Below are positions 34,524 to 43,496 of a stretch of 64,000 nt of DNA, in pieces. The notes under the pieces were generated by a model. The model made no database searches. It saw nothing but the letters and a program-made list of their open reading frames with translations, and was not told the DNA's origin. Positions within the stretch are counted from its first letter, which is position 1. Each line of letters begins with the position of its first letter. Source of the DNA: Candidatus Obscuribacterales bacterium (GTDB lineage: Bacteria; Cyanobacteriota; Vampirovibrionia; Obscuribacterales; Obscuribacteraceae); the NCBI GenBank assembly GCA_031292355.1, contig JARLHI010000061.1, positions 124,001-188,000 on the forward strand, read 5' to 3'. A program made the translations under genes and the position numbers.

Positions 34524-37004
34524 TTGGCAACAGCTGATTCTCCCCAGACAATTAAAGATGTCAAAGAAAAGTCGGCAAGCGCTACGCCCGATGGTACCGC
34601 GCTGAGCACTGCGGTCAATCACGCGCCCGACGCGCTCAAATTGGCCAGCGACAAATTCACCCGCGGCCCCATGCCCGAGCAAATCGCAAACATTTACCAG
34701 GTGACTGAGTCCAATCCCAGCAGCCCAGCGGTTGCAGTCCCGCTGGACAAAGCGCACAAACAAGACGCCATACAAAAGCTTCTAGATGCCGATCAGACAA
34801 ATTCCGACCATCACTATCAGGGCGACGGCGGATTGCGCCATGGAACGAAAGACTCTAACCCTCAGCCGGGTCCCTCGGACAATCATAATAAACCACCGGT
34901 GGATAATCGGACCGATGCCATTGGAACTATGATAGAAAGTTGGTCTGACGGCAAAGGCACCACAATTACCAATAAAGACGGCACAGGTTCGATCAAGCTT
35001 CTCACTGGAGATGAGCGCCACTTTGGCACCGCCCCGCAAGACAATTTCATCCAATCAGCAAGTGGCGCGATCACACAGCTTTCTGAATCTGCAGTTAAAG
35101 CTAAAGATGCAGTGGTGGAGGGCTGGCAGAACTTAAGTAAAGGGCTAGACGTACTAGCTAGAAATGCTCCTGTTGATGCAAAAGCAGTGGAGGATTCAGT
35201 CGATGCAATACATAACGCCCGCGGCATTTTCACCACAGACGGTGGCGCAATCTCCAAGGCGTTAAATCATAAAACCGAGGCAGACCTTCGCGCAATTCAG
35301 GCTCGTTACAAAGAAAAGTATGGAACGCCACTACGCGACGAATTAAAACACGATTTTGACCTGCCACTAGTAGGAGATGTGTTCGGCAAGGGAGAAAAGG
35401 CCGAAGCGCTCTTAGATCATCGAGATCCAGTCAGCCTAGCGACTGAGCGCACGCACATAGATGATGCAGCAAAATCGAAATTGTCTACAGCTGATTACGA
35501 TCACTTTCACAAACAAATGGCGGCATTTGAGGAGCGTAGCAGCAAAGAACACATATCGAACGAAGAGGTCGCAAGAACTTACAGAGAAGTTTCCAAAATT
35601 CTTGAGACCAAGGGAGATAAGCCTCTTCAGTCTGATGAGCGCGACAAAATAGCGATGCAGGTCATGGACAATGCGGCAAATCCGAATCGCATTTCGCAAG
35701 GCTCAAACAATACCTGTAACGTCACCACTCTTGAAACCACGATTTACAGGAAAGACCCCTCTGAGGCAGCCCGAATGGTTGGCGATATTTCCCGTACAGG
35801 CATCTACGTAGACCGCAACGGTACTGTCCTAAAAAGCAATCCTGAAGCGCGAACAAATGCAGCGGATGTTTACCCGAATCCCGATGGCACGCGCAGTCAC
35901 GCGAGCGAAATATTTCAAATAGCCGCCGTCAATTTGTCCTATCAGGAACGAGGAATCAACAGAACCTATGACCAAACGAAAATTCCCCCACCACAAAACG
36001 CCACAGACAATGGCGAGCGGCTCTACGACATCAGCAAGACGCCTCCAGTTGAGGCTCTCAATAACGACGGCAAACCAGCGCGAGCGCCAGGTTTGACGAT
36101 AGGCAACCTCGTCGATCTACACAAGGGAATAACGGGAAAAGACTCGCTAGAAGCAATCCAGAGCGATTCATATTTCGGGCCGCACGATGCACATGAAACT
36201 AACATTACTTCGGAACAGCAGCTAAACGATAAGCTAGCTGAGGCTAAAAAGAATGGAAAATTCCCCATGATAGTAGGCGTAAATAGTCTTAACGAACCGC
36301 TCTGGACCGACTCGGGCGGCGGGGCCGCAGGTGGCTCCGGAGGAGCTCATGTCTTTACAGTGACAGACTATACCCCTGGACCGCCACCAAAAGTAAATAT
36401 CGAAAATGAGTGGGGTAAAAGCGCCAATTATCAAGGCGACAAAATGATGAGCACGCATGACCTCTTCACCGTTATGCAGCCTACGAGTTTTGCTCGCCAA
36501 CAAGATCAAAACGAGGTTGACCAAGCTCGCAAAGAAGGTCGTGTTGATTTCAAAAAGGAAATTGATTTGATGCGTCTTGAGCACTCCGACGGAAATAAAA
36601 TCTCCGGCACTGACTTCCAGAAGCAACACGAAGATCTAACCGACAGAATGATTGCTGACGTTCAAAAACGGGGCACAGCAGTTACCCCTGCGGAAAAGAA
36701 GGATATTTCAGATAAGCTGGCAGCAGCAGGAAGTGGAATGACGGTGGAGGCTCAGCTTGCTAGCATTACGAAGATTCACGACGCAAAAATATCTAATACG
36801 TTTGACTATGATTCCAGCCTCGCCTACCTTGGTCACAGAATAGCGCTCGAAAAGAAGAAAATAGATAATGGTGACATGCCGGCATCGGCTCGCGCAGCAT
36901 ACGAGGCGAAAGCTGCAATTTATAAAGAATACGTTTCGAAGCTACCGAAGGAAGACCAGAACTTTATCACATACAATCTGAAGAACTGGGGAGATGACAA
37001 ATAA
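34524..37004 (+). CDS. Predicted calpain-like cysteine protease with annexin-like segment
   Basis: An 826-residue hydrophilic protein with no signal peptide or membrane span. Residues 225-300 resemble an annexin repeat (NARGIFTTDGGAISKALNHK, then IQARYKEKYGTPLRDELK). The C-terminal half fits a papain/calpain fold: Cys398 in RISQGSNNTCNVTTLE, His609 in GGSGGAHVFTVTDY, and Asn628 in VNIENEWGKS, in the Cys-His-Asn order. N-terminal residues 1-200 are low-complexity. The start is TTG 34524, with weak Shine-Dalgarno support. Its stop overlaps the next gene's ATG. A secreted or intracellular effector protease is inferred. Confidence 0.7.
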   Translation: MATADSPQTIKDVKEKSASATPDGTALSTAVNHAPDALKLASDKFTRGPMPEQIANIYQVTESNPSSPAVAVPLDKAHKQDAIQKLLDADQTNSDHHYQGDGGLRHGTKDSNPQPGPSDNHNKPPVDNRTDAIGTMIESWSDGKGTTITNKDGTGSIKLLTGDERHFGTAPQDNFIQSASGAITQLSESAVKAKDAVVEGWQNLSKGLDVLARNAPVDAKAVEDSVDAIHNARGIFTTDGGAISKALNHKTEADLRAIQARYKEKYGTPLRDELKHDFDLPLVGDVFGKGEKAEALLDHRDPVSLATERTHIDDAAKSKLSTADYDHFHKQMAAFEERSSKEHISNEEVARTYREVSKILETKGDKPLQSDERDKIAMQVMDNAANPNRISQGSNNTCNVTTLETTIYRKDPSEAARMVGDISRTGIYVDRNGTVLKSNPEARTNAADVYPNPDGTRSHASEIFQIAAVNLSYQERGINRTYDQTKIPPPQNATDNGERLYDISKTPPVEALNNDGKPARAPGLTIGNLVDLHKGITGKDSLEAIQSDSYFGPHDAHETNITSEQQLNDKLAEAKKNGKFPMIVGVNSLNEPLWTDSGGGAAGGSGGAHVFTVTDYTPGPPPKVNIENEWGKSANYQGDKMMSTHDLFTVMQPTSFARQQDQNEVDQARKEGRVDFKKEIDLMRLEHSDGNKISGTDFQKQHEDLTDRMIADVQKRGTAVTPAEKKDISDKLAAAGSGMTVEAQLASITKIHDAKISNTFDYDSSLAYLGHRIALEKKKIDNGDMPASARAAYEAKAAIYKEYVSKLPKEDQNFITYNLKNWGDDK

Positions 37005-37714
37005 TGGGACCTTTTGATGCTCCAAAAATTGCCGAAAATATACCAAGTTCTTCGAGTGCGGAGATTCAGAAAATGCAGGCGTCGAATGGCATGCTAGATG
37101 AGATATTTGCGTTGAAAGATAAGACTGCAAAAACGCAGAAGGGGCCGGAAATAAGTGACCTCGGACGCATAGCCCAGATGTCGATGCCAGTGGGTTGGAC
37201 AGCCGGAAACGATGTTAATCGAGGCACGAGTTATGCAAAGGAATTTCATCCTAAAACTCAAAACGCCGCCGGAGAAGCAGTTGAAAACAAAGATGTACAG
37301 ATGGTTTTCTCTTATCGAGGAAATCGCCTCTCGGATGATGCCTCAAAAGCTTTTAGAGAGCTTATAGACAGTCCCTCGAAATCAACTGATGGCAAAGGCC
37401 AACCTGTCACTGTGCTGGATCTTCAACGAACCCCGCTCAATGAAGTTTTAGGCGAACGTGGCAGTGCTGCAGTCTTCACTCCAGCATTTGCCGAAATACA
37501 GAAAATAAATGGCGAGCCGGCTCTTGTTGTGGTCGGCAAATACGCCAAGTATGACGTCAAGGCTAAACTGATTTATATTGACGCGGATCGAAACAATCGT
37601 ACCGCATACGGTGCACCGGTTCAAGAAATTGCTTTCATGGCGCCGTCAGACCAGTTTTACAAGTATTCAACCCAGGCGAATAAAGCACTGAATTCGGTAG
37701 AATGGCAGCATTAG
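37004..37714 (+). CDS. Unknown partner of the cysteine protease
   Basis: A 236-residue protein whose ATG overlaps the protease stop codon (TAATG), so its translation is coupled. It has no recognised domain; the middle is beta-rich (VQMVFSYRGNRL, PALVVVGKYAKYDVKAKLIY). The N-terminus MGPFDA repeats that of the gene at 30807. The position fits an inhibitor, chaperone or co-factor of the protease, but nothing in the sequence proves it. Confidence 0.75.
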   Translation: MGPFDAPKIAENIPSSSSAEIQKMQASNGMLDEIFALKDKTAKTQKGPEISDLGRIAQMSMPVGWTAGNDVNRGTSYAKEFHPKTQNAAGEAVENKDVQMVFSYRGNRLSDDASKAFRELIDSPSKSTDGKGQPVTVLDLQRTPLNEVLGERGSAAVFTPAFAEIQKINGEPALVVVGKYAKYDVKAKLIYIDADRNNRTAYGAPVQEIAFMAPSDQFYKYSTQANKALNSVEWQH

Positions 37715-37800
37715 TCGAGAACTTGTTGAGCGCGCTGAAAGTCATTTCGAGAACAAATTGCCGAAAATAATCTTTTTTAGCATATAAATCAAAACAAAAA

Positions 37801-37840
37801 TGAGAGGGAGGGCGAGCTTTTCAGCAAACTCTCCCTCTCA
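37801..37840 (-). terminator. Terminator of the zinc-ribbon gene
   Basis: Ten-base perfect stem TGAGAGGGAG/CTCCCTCTCA, 23 bases after the minus-strand stop at 37863, followed on that strand by TTTTTGTTTT. Confidence 0.75.
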
Positions 37841-37862
37841 ATTGGTTCTTAGTTTTCCCTAC

Positions 37863-38138
37863 TCACGCAGGCTCATCTTCAGCATCACTGAACCATCTTT
37901 CGCTCATCGCAATCAGGAACGGAGCGCTGATTTCCACTCCGCTGGCGTCAGCCAGTACGGAGTCTATGCCGCATTTGGGGCAGATGGCGTCCACCACACC
38001 CGTGTACTTTTTCACTTCTGCTGCCGGGTAGATCTCCAGGCAGTAGAAGCATCCGCACACGGCACTTACAGCTATGTCCTTGCGGTTATTGCGGCAGTGC
38101 TTATGCACGTTGGTGAGCAGTTCTTTCGAATAAGTCAT
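37863..38138 (-). CDS. Small zinc-ribbon cytoplasmic protein
   Basis: A 91-residue protein with CGCFYC and CPKCG knuckles (residues 28-33 and 53-57) that would hold one zinc ion. The pattern CFYCLEIYPAAEV, then AICPKCGIDSV, is like a widespread family of small bacterial zinc proteins of unknown function. ATG 38138 follows ATAAGGAGCGAAA, a very strong ribosome binding site nearly identical to the one at 28196. Confidence 0.75.
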   Translation of the reverse strand: MTYSKELLTNVHKHCRNNRKDIAVSAVCGCFYCLEIYPAAEVKKYTGVVDAICPKCGIDSVLADASGVEISAPFLIAMSERWFSDAEDEPA

Positions 38139-38327
38139 TTTCGCTCCTTATCGGGGCATCGGTGAGACCGCAACTGCAGTATCATCGATTGGCAATGGCC
38201 CGAAGATCAGCAGCCAATCTGCTGTACTTCTCCCCCGAAATTGAAGCGTTTACGTCTTCTCACTCATCTTCTTCAACATCAGACGTCCTCCCTTTGAGAC
38301 TTGCCTCTAAGTCAGTAACCAGCGTTC

Positions 38328-38927
38328 TCAGAATGTGTTCGGCAAATGCTTGTAACAATCATGCTTTGTCACAAGCAAATGCCAGATCGACTTGAGGTCA
38401 CCGGCACAGGTCGTATCGAAGAAGGCTTTGGCTCGCGCCAGAGATTGTCCTTCTTCGAGCGCTTTAGGAGCGTCACCGAATACTTCGGGTGCTGCGACCA
38501 TCACAACCGTCCACTTCGGCCCAAGCACATGTTCGAACACGAAGCGCGCTCTTTCAAAGTGGAAGGGACTGGTAACGACCATGACAGTTCCAGGTTGCCT
38601 TTTCGCAAGGAAACGAGCAGCGACCAACACAGCATTGCCGATGGTATCACGCGCTTGCTCCTCGACCTGCACCCGTGAACGACGGATGCCTTCGCGAAGG
38701 AGAACACGACGCATTGCCTTTGCTTCGGTTTGCTTGTGGCTGATGTGATCGGCCGAAGAACGTAGACCAGAAACGATGATGTGTGCTTCGGGCAATGACC
38801 TGGCTAATTGCGAAGCAATACGTGTTCTCGCAACGGTTCCTACGGTGGGCTCCCCATGAGGCGTCATGCCGTACCCGGGAACCACAATGACAGGGTTGCT
38901 GGTGCAACCCCTGCTTTTAAGTGACAT
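38328..38927 (-). CDS. DUF218/YdcF-SanA-like protein
   Basis: A 199-residue protein with the family order: VIVVPGYGMTP at the N-terminus, AHIIVSGLRSS, QTEAKAMRRVLLREGI, QARDTIGNAVLVAARFL, and VMVVTSPFHFERARFVFEHV. DUF218 proteins include YdcF, SanA and ElyC, linked to envelope integrity; some bind S-adenosylmethionine. No signal peptide or membrane anchor is present, so this one is cytoplasmic, unlike ElyC/SanA. GGGAG lies eight bases before the ATG. Confidence 0.75.
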   Translation of the reverse strand: MSLKSRGCTSNPVIVVPGYGMTPHGEPTVGTVARTRIASQLARSLPEAHIIVSGLRSSADHISHKQTEAKAMRRVLLREGIRRSRVQVEEQARDTIGNAVLVAARFLAKRQPGTVMVVTSPFHFERARFVFEHVLGPKWTVVMVAAPEVFGDAPKALEEGQSLARAKAFFDTTCAGDLKSIWHLLVTKHDCYKHLPNTF

Positions 38928-38985
38928 GGAGTTGCTCCCTTTCAGAGAGTGTTAAAAGAAATCGGCGCTGTCAGCCAATTCGGCT

Positions 38986-39510
38986 TTATGCTCCGGGGCG
39001 AACTTCGAAAATCTCAAGAAGCACTTTGGCGCCATTGTTGCCAGTCCAGCAGCCCACGTAGTCGAGTCGAGCGAATTGCTTCTCGCTTATGTAAGCGCCA
39101 TGTCCCACAACCAGAAATTCGCGCTCGATGCGAGGCAGGTCACAATCAGGTTCTTCGACAACCAGGTGGTTGCAGATCACATCCGCGATGACAGCGGCAG
39201 GCGACATCGTGAAAACGTTAGCGCCTGAAATAAGCGGGTAGCAAGAACGATTCCAGGTTTGACCGTGAAAGGCAGGGTGGCGGGCGCGCTTCGCGGCGAT
39301 GATATTTGCCGGAGTTCCCAACAAAACCGCCTTGTAGTCGTCTGCTTTCAAAATGCGTCCCCAGGGCTCGAGCACGATAGCCGAAAAGCCATCATCACCC
39401 AGGTGTACGTTGTGATAGGTGTGCAACAAACGCGCACTCCAGGGAATGAGCATCGTCAGCTGGTCGAAAGACAGGCTGTAATGCTTGAAACGAAAATCGT
39501 CGGTGTGCAT
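38986..39510 (-). CDS. Unknown protein
   Basis: A 174-residue soluble protein with no recognised domain. It has a mixed alpha/beta pattern (IVLEPWGRILKADDYKAVLL, REFLVVGHGAYISEKQF). It lies 58 bp before the DUF218 gene on the same strand and has the same GC-rich codon use, so they are probably co-transcribed. Confidence 0.65.
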   Translation of the reverse strand: MHTDDFRFKHYSLSFDQLTMLIPWSARLLHTYHNVHLGDDGFSAIVLEPWGRILKADDYKAVLLGTPANIIAAKRARHPAFHGQTWNRSCYPLISGANVFTMSPAAVIADVICNHLVVEEPDCDLPRIEREFLVVGHGAYISEKQFARLDYVGCWTGNNGAKVLLEIFEVRPGA

Positions 39511-39983
39511 AGAAGTCCCGATAAAGAATTTGCCTGATGGCAGAACGTCACAAAACCGGGCTTCTACGCTGGTGACAGCGAGGAGTCCGGAGCTACAAAT
39601 AACAGCAATGCTGCTAATGGGAAAACGGGTGGAAGTAAGTGGGGTTAGATTTGACGGGTAGATTAAAAAAGAAATTCAAAGAAAAAGTTATGAATGTATA
39701 CCAAGCATTAGCATTTAGGAGAGCTAAAAAGCAGTATCTCTGAACATATTCTTAGGTTGCCAATTGGCACGCAAAGCAGTCGCAGACGATTCCGATAAAG
39801 CGTTTCCGATAGAAAAACAGCCACAGACAGGCACGCTTCCTCTTGACGCTCTCACAAGCCTTGCTAACCGCGTACTACGCCAGAAAACAGTCTCAATTAC
39901 GTTACTTCTTGCCGCGAATGGAAAGATCCTCGTGTGATTTGGGGATAATCTAGCCATAGCCCCATGCAAGCACGTGTGTCATT
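39511..39983. other. Intergenic region, no gene supported
   Basis: About 470 bases between divergent genes. It contains an AT-rich stretch near 39655-39720 that could hold the promoter for the minus-strand pair. An 81-codon minus-strand frame (39724-39969) lacks a ribosome binding site and homology and is left out. Confidence 0.4.
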
Positions 39984-41099
39984 TTGCAAGTAACTCAATC
40001 ACCTCTGTTCATGGCCATGCACGATCCCGTGATACACCAGTTCATCTCTTACCTGACTGAACGCAAAGCAGAACAAGAGAACAATCCTGAGTTGCACGTG
40101 CGCATCGAGCTCTCACGTGACTTTATCAAAAGTGTGCGCGAGTCGTTCAGACAGAACATTCTCGAGGGCGAAAGACAATTACACGTTCTTTCGCATTTGC
40201 TTTCAGCGATTTTGCTGGACGGCGAATTTGAATTGCACTCCAACGTCATCGGTGCTTTGCCAGATTTAGACGACCGACCTTTTCACATTCGAGAAAAAAT
40301 CAATCGAGAAACGTTGTTCTCAATTACCGACATCGACCTGGGCAATCAGATGCTGGATAACTTTCGTTATCGCAAAGAAGATCAGTGGGTACCCCTCGAT
40401 TTATCCGCCAACTTTGTCGAGTATTTGCCCCAAAGACAAACCAGCACAGGCGTTAACCGCCTGACCAGTCGGGTCAAAGCAGAAGAAGAACTCTGGAATA
40501 AAGTGACAGACGAAATTTTTCACGTTGATCAACTCGTTTCTAAAGATAAACATTTGCGTCAATACAGCAAATATGTCAAAGACATTTTTGGCATCAAAAT
40601 CGTTTGCGAAGACGAAGCCGCATGTTTTGACGTACACACGAAAGTAGCCCAGCTGACGGCAAATAAGCCCTCTCTGGAGCAGCTTGACGCACAAGATCCT
40701 TTGAGCATCTCCGAGCAACTGCTCGCAGGTAAATTCAGACCAGAAGATGAATCGTCGGAGCATTCTGACAGACTGCTAAAGTTCCTGGAAACCAAAGACT
40801 ATTTGAACTGTCCACCCGAAACCCTGAAGAAGACCGGCTGGAAAGCCCTCAAGAGCGTGGTTCAATGGCATGGTAGATTGTTTGAAATTCAATTCCAACC
40901 GCTTTCAAATTATTATTTAGAACTGGACCATATGGCTGGACCATCGCACAAATCATTCAAGATTGTCCGCGACGCAATGCGTGACGACCTCGTTCAGCAG
41001 ATTCCACTCTATGGTTTTTATAGAGATCTATTGAAAATGCTATTTCTTGGAACTGATGTTTCGTTCGAGTATGAAAACGCATCAGTCGCGATTTTGTAG
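39984..41099 (+). CDS. RelA/SpoT-fold-like protein, divergent
   Basis: A 371-residue protein. The middle to C-terminal part resembles a (p)ppGpp synthetase fold: LTSRVKAEEELWNKVTDEIF, then KYVKDIFGIKIVCEDEAACF, KDYLNCPPETLKKTGWKALK, and FEIQFQPLSNYYLELDHMAG. These align with the RelA motifs sRxKs, D-x-x-GxR, DYI..pk..GY.s and EiQ. The usual Arg after the Gly in D-x-x-GxR is Lys, and the synthetase Tyr is Trp, so synthesis is doubtful. TTG 39984 or ATG 40011 could be the start; neither has a clear Shine-Dalgarno sequence. Confidence 0.55.
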   Translation: MQVTQSPLFMAMHDPVIHQFISYLTERKAEQENNPELHVRIELSRDFIKSVRESFRQNILEGERQLHVLSHLLSAILLDGEFELHSNVIGALPDLDDRPFHIREKINRETLFSITDIDLGNQMLDNFRYRKEDQWVPLDLSANFVEYLPQRQTSTGVNRLTSRVKAEEELWNKVTDEIFHVDQLVSKDKHLRQYSKYVKDIFGIKIVCEDEAACFDVHTKVAQLTANKPSLEQLDAQDPLSISEQLLAGKFRPEDESSEHSDRLLKFLETKDYLNCPPETLKKTGWKALKSVVQWHGRLFEIQFQPLSNYYLELDHMAGPSHKSFKIVRDAMRDDLVQQIPLYGFYRDLLKMLFLGTDVSFEYENASVAIL

Positions 41100-41233
41100 A
41101 ACGCGATTTGTAGAACGGAACTTATAACGACATTATCAGTCATGCGATTTTCCTTACGCAGGGCTGACATCAGCAGTTCTAAAAAAACTTTTTGACCTTC
41201 ACATATTGTGCACAGTTAAGTCGTTAAATTAGA

Positions 41234-41313
41234 AGTGTCAGCCGAAACGAATCGCTGACACTCCCTCTACTAAAAACCTAAACCACGGCACCGTAAATGG
41301 TGCGAATTTACGG
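41234..41313 (+). promoter_or_regulatory. Two hairpins in the leader of the Gly/His-rich peptide gene
   Basis: First stem AGTGTCAGC/GCTGACACT (41234-41262, nine pairs). Second stem CCGTAAA/TTTACGG (41291-41313), whose 3' arm abuts the ribosome binding site ACGGAGAACAGGATC. Pairing could control translation of the gene that starts at 41325. Confidence 0.5.
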
Positions 41314-41324
41314 AGAACAGGATC

Positions 41325-41561
41325 ATGAACAATATCAACAAATTAAGACTGGCAACACTTCTCGTTATCGGCATGCTCTTTGCTGGCGGCACTGCGTCAT
41401 ATGCATTCCCCTTCATGGGCAACAATTACGGTGGTTGTTACCACGGCGGATACGGTGGCGGCTTCAACAACCGTATGTTTAACGGCGGCAATATGTTCAG
41501 CGGCTATAACGGTGGCGGTTGCGGATGGCGTCATCACAGATGGCACAGACACGGCTGGTAA
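41325..41561 (+). CDS. Small secreted Gly/Asn/His-rich peptide
   Basis: A 78-residue precursor. Residues 1-27 are a signal peptide (basic MNNINKLRL, hydrophobic ATLLVIGMLFAGG, then ASYA). The mature part of about 50 residues is rich in Gly, Asn and Tyr (GGCYHGGYGGGFNNRMFNGG) and ends in a His/Trp/Arg cluster (WRHHRWHRHGW) likely to bind metal ions. It contains only two Cys. It may be a cell-surface or matrix peptide; the function is unknown. GGAG and AGGA precede the ATG, and a hairpin terminator follows. Confidence 0.7.
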   Translation: MNNINKLRLATLLVIGMLFAGGTASYAFPFMGNNYGGCYHGGYGGGFNNRMFNGGNMFSGYNGGGCGWRHHRWHRHGW

Positions 41562-41619
41562 TCAGCTATCGAAGTATTTCTGAATTAGTTTTTTTTCGGT
41601 AATAGATTTCCCTAAAAAA

Positions 41620-41655
41620 GAACATCGCGGGCATTTTACAATGCTCGCGATGTTC
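41620..41655. terminator. Bidirectional terminator
   Basis: Stem GAACATCGCG/CGCGATGTTC with inner GCATT/AATGC pairs. It follows the peptide gene by 58 bases and the minus-strand stop at 41686 by 30; on the minus strand a TTTTTT run follows. Confidence 0.8.
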
Positions 41656-41685
41656 TCATTTCGTCCAGCGTCATAGGCTTGCCGA

Positions 41686-42282
41686 TTAAGCTTGACTGCG
41701 AGCCTCGTTGACCAGATTCTGCAGCATCTGCCTCATCTGACCACGTACAGAATCTTTCTGCTCTTCGGTCAAGCCGTCGTACCACATCGCCTCACCAGTC
41801 AGGATACGCGGCGAAGCATAGCCATCGTTCACAAGTTCAACCAGCTCGGTCAAACCAGCAAGCTTACGAGCATCGACATATTCGCGCTGGCGGACACTGA
41901 GCCCTGACCACCACATGCGAGTATCTTCGAAGGCAAAGCCTTCGGGCAATTCTTCACCCGAGAGAGCTTTTTCGACAGCATCGCGAATTGCTGCTCCACC
42001 AACAAGACCCGAGAACCTCATCGTGCGCCCATCGGCCAGAGCAACATAGCCGTTGAGATAGCCACGTGGAGAGAGTTCGACGCCGTGTCCGCAGCATGCC
42101 TGAAGGGTGCCTGGCAAATTGGCGATACACGGATCTTGCTCTCCATTTGCGCACTTGGCATTGCAACCAAAGCAAGGGCGCGGGTTGGCGATGTCAACGA
42201 GAGAGCCATCGGACTGATAGATGACACCTCCTTCGGTTTCTTCGACGAGATGCCCGAACTGTCCTTCAACTTTGAAAAGCAT
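41686..42282 (-). CDS. Unknown protein with central Cys cluster
   Basis: A 198-residue protein. Residues 30-70 hold PCFGCNAKC, DPCIANLPG and QACCGHG, seven Cys that could hold zinc or an iron-sulphur cluster. The C-terminal half is helical and acidic with a repeated W-W/Y-x-GL pattern (MWWSGLSVRQREYV and MWYDGLTEEQKDSV), about 50 residues apart, suggesting two related units. ATG 42282 is preceded by AAAAAGGAGGCAGAA, a very strong site. First in position at the 3' end of a four-gene minus-strand run. Confidence 0.7.
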   Translation of the reverse strand: MLFKVEGQFGHLVEETEGGVIYQSDGSLVDIANPRPCFGCNAKCANGEQDPCIANLPGTLQACCGHGVELSPRGYLNGYVALADGRTMRFSGLVGGAAIRDAVEKALSGEELPEGFAFEDTRMWWSGLSVRQREYVDARKLAGLTELVELVNDGYASPRILTGEAMWYDGLTEEQKDSVRGQMRQMLQNLVNEARSQA

Positions 42283-42369
42283 TTCTGCCTCCTTTTTGCA
42301 CCATTTGCATGATTTCAGTCTGCTGGGAATGGCACGATTTCCAACAGACTGACTCAGCATCGGAGCGGG

Positions 42370-42855
42370 TTAATCGCGAGAAACAGCCTTCAAGGCATGC
42401 TTCATGGCGCCGGCGAAGTCCGCTGCTCCGTCCCCAACCTTCTCGAGCGAGACAGTTGTATCCGGGAAGGACTGCAACGTCGCCAGGTCCTCGTCGCCAA
42501 TCCCCCCAGCTTGCATCAACTCGTTTTCCACGATGATGACGAATCGCTTGCTACGAGAAACCAATTCGAGGAGGAGCAAGGCCCCTTTCTCATTGTCTTC
42601 GCCGACGACGACCAGCGTGAAGTCGTAGTTATGACTGCCGCCGGACTGATAGCGCAGGAAGCAGGCACCGGAGTGCTTTTCAAAGTTGCTCGGCATCTGC
42701 GAAAAGACGGGACGGATTTTCTCTTCGAAGGCCGCATAGTTGATGCCGCAGACGAAGATCACGTTGCCGGAGGCGATAATCGCATCCGAAACCGTGGCAT
42801 CGTCACGAGCGAGAGCCTCAGCACGGCAGGACTGGCAAAGCAAAGCGTTGTGCAT
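42370..42855 (-). CDS. Unknown protein
   Basis: A 161-residue protein beginning MHNALLCQSCRAEALA, a short CxxC knuckle, then an alternating alpha/beta pattern (GNVIFVCGINYAAFE, YDFTLVVVGEDNEKGALLLL, KRFVIIVENELMQ). No family is recognised. AAGGAAA precedes the ATG. A 163-codon frame on the other strand is a shadow without a ribosome binding site. Confidence 0.65.
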   Translation of the reverse strand: MHNALLCQSCRAEALARDDATVSDAIIASGNVIFVCGINYAAFEEKIRPVFSQMPSNFEKHSGACFLRYQSGGSHNYDFTLVVVGEDNEKGALLLLELVSRSKRFVIIVENELMQAGGIGDEDLATLQSFPDTTVSLEKVGDGAADFAGAMKHALKAVSRD

Positions 42856-42911
42856 GATGTTTCCTTTTCAGAAAGTTTCAGATGGTGAAGGGAAGTATGA
42901 ACACAGGCAAC

Positions 42912-43442
42912 TCAGACCCAATCGGCCTGATAGACGAATCCGACGCGCATGAGAACGGCTTCAATCGCCGGATAGGATGCAATCTTGTCGCCCTCGTTGT
43001 TGACGATTGCTCTCGCCGCCGACAAATCATCGCGGCGCAGGTAATCGACGATTGAACGCACGCACGAAACACCGCGCCCGTCGTTTTCGCGAGCCTGGAG
43101 CGAATCGAGTTCGTCGGCCAGCGAAGTCGCGCCGACATCGACATAAACGACGTTCGTGACCGTTTGTCCGTCGATTTCGCTGAACTGATACTCGATGCGC
43201 ACCCCGGCTTTGTCGAGAGATACAGGGTAGCAACTCAGATGCGAATCCTCAAACGGCTCGACCTCCATCAGGCTCTTGGCGCCAACCTGTAAAGGCTCGC
43301 CGCGATCCTGCTTGTTAAGAAAATGTTGCCAGAGCATTTCGCGCGCATAGTTTTCGCATGTGGCGACGACCAGCGAAGTACCGCTGCCAATCATGCCCTG
43401 CCCCCAGTGCTTGATGCTAAAAATCTGCAGTTTGTTCTTCAT
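42912..43442 (-). CDS. Unknown protein
   Basis: A 176-residue protein with no recognised domain. The central part is beta-rich (GVRIEYQFSEIDGQTVTNVV, then YVDVG) and the C-terminus helical (DYLRRDDLSAARAIVNNE). It lies 56 bp upstream of the preceding gene in the same run and shares its codon use. Confidence 0.65.
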   Translation of the reverse strand: MKNKLQIFSIKHWGQGMIGSGTSLVVATCENYAREMLWQHFLNKQDRGEPLQVGAKSLMEVEPFEDSHLSCYPVSLDKAGVRIEYQFSEIDGQTVTNVVYVDVGATSLADELDSLQARENDGRGVSCVRSIVDYLRRDDLSAARAIVNNEGDKIASYPAIEAVLMRVGFVYQADWV

Positions 43443-43496
43443 CGCGATTCCAATCTCTGTTGATGGTTGATGAAATGTTGTCGTAGACCAGGCGTT

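Noticed and set aside
39724-39969. An 81-codon minus-strand frame
   Set aside because: No ribosome binding site, Arg-rich, and lies in a divergent promoter region.
42397-42888. A 163-codon plus-strand frame
   Set aside because: No ribosome binding site; it extends past the start of the better-supported minus-strand gene.
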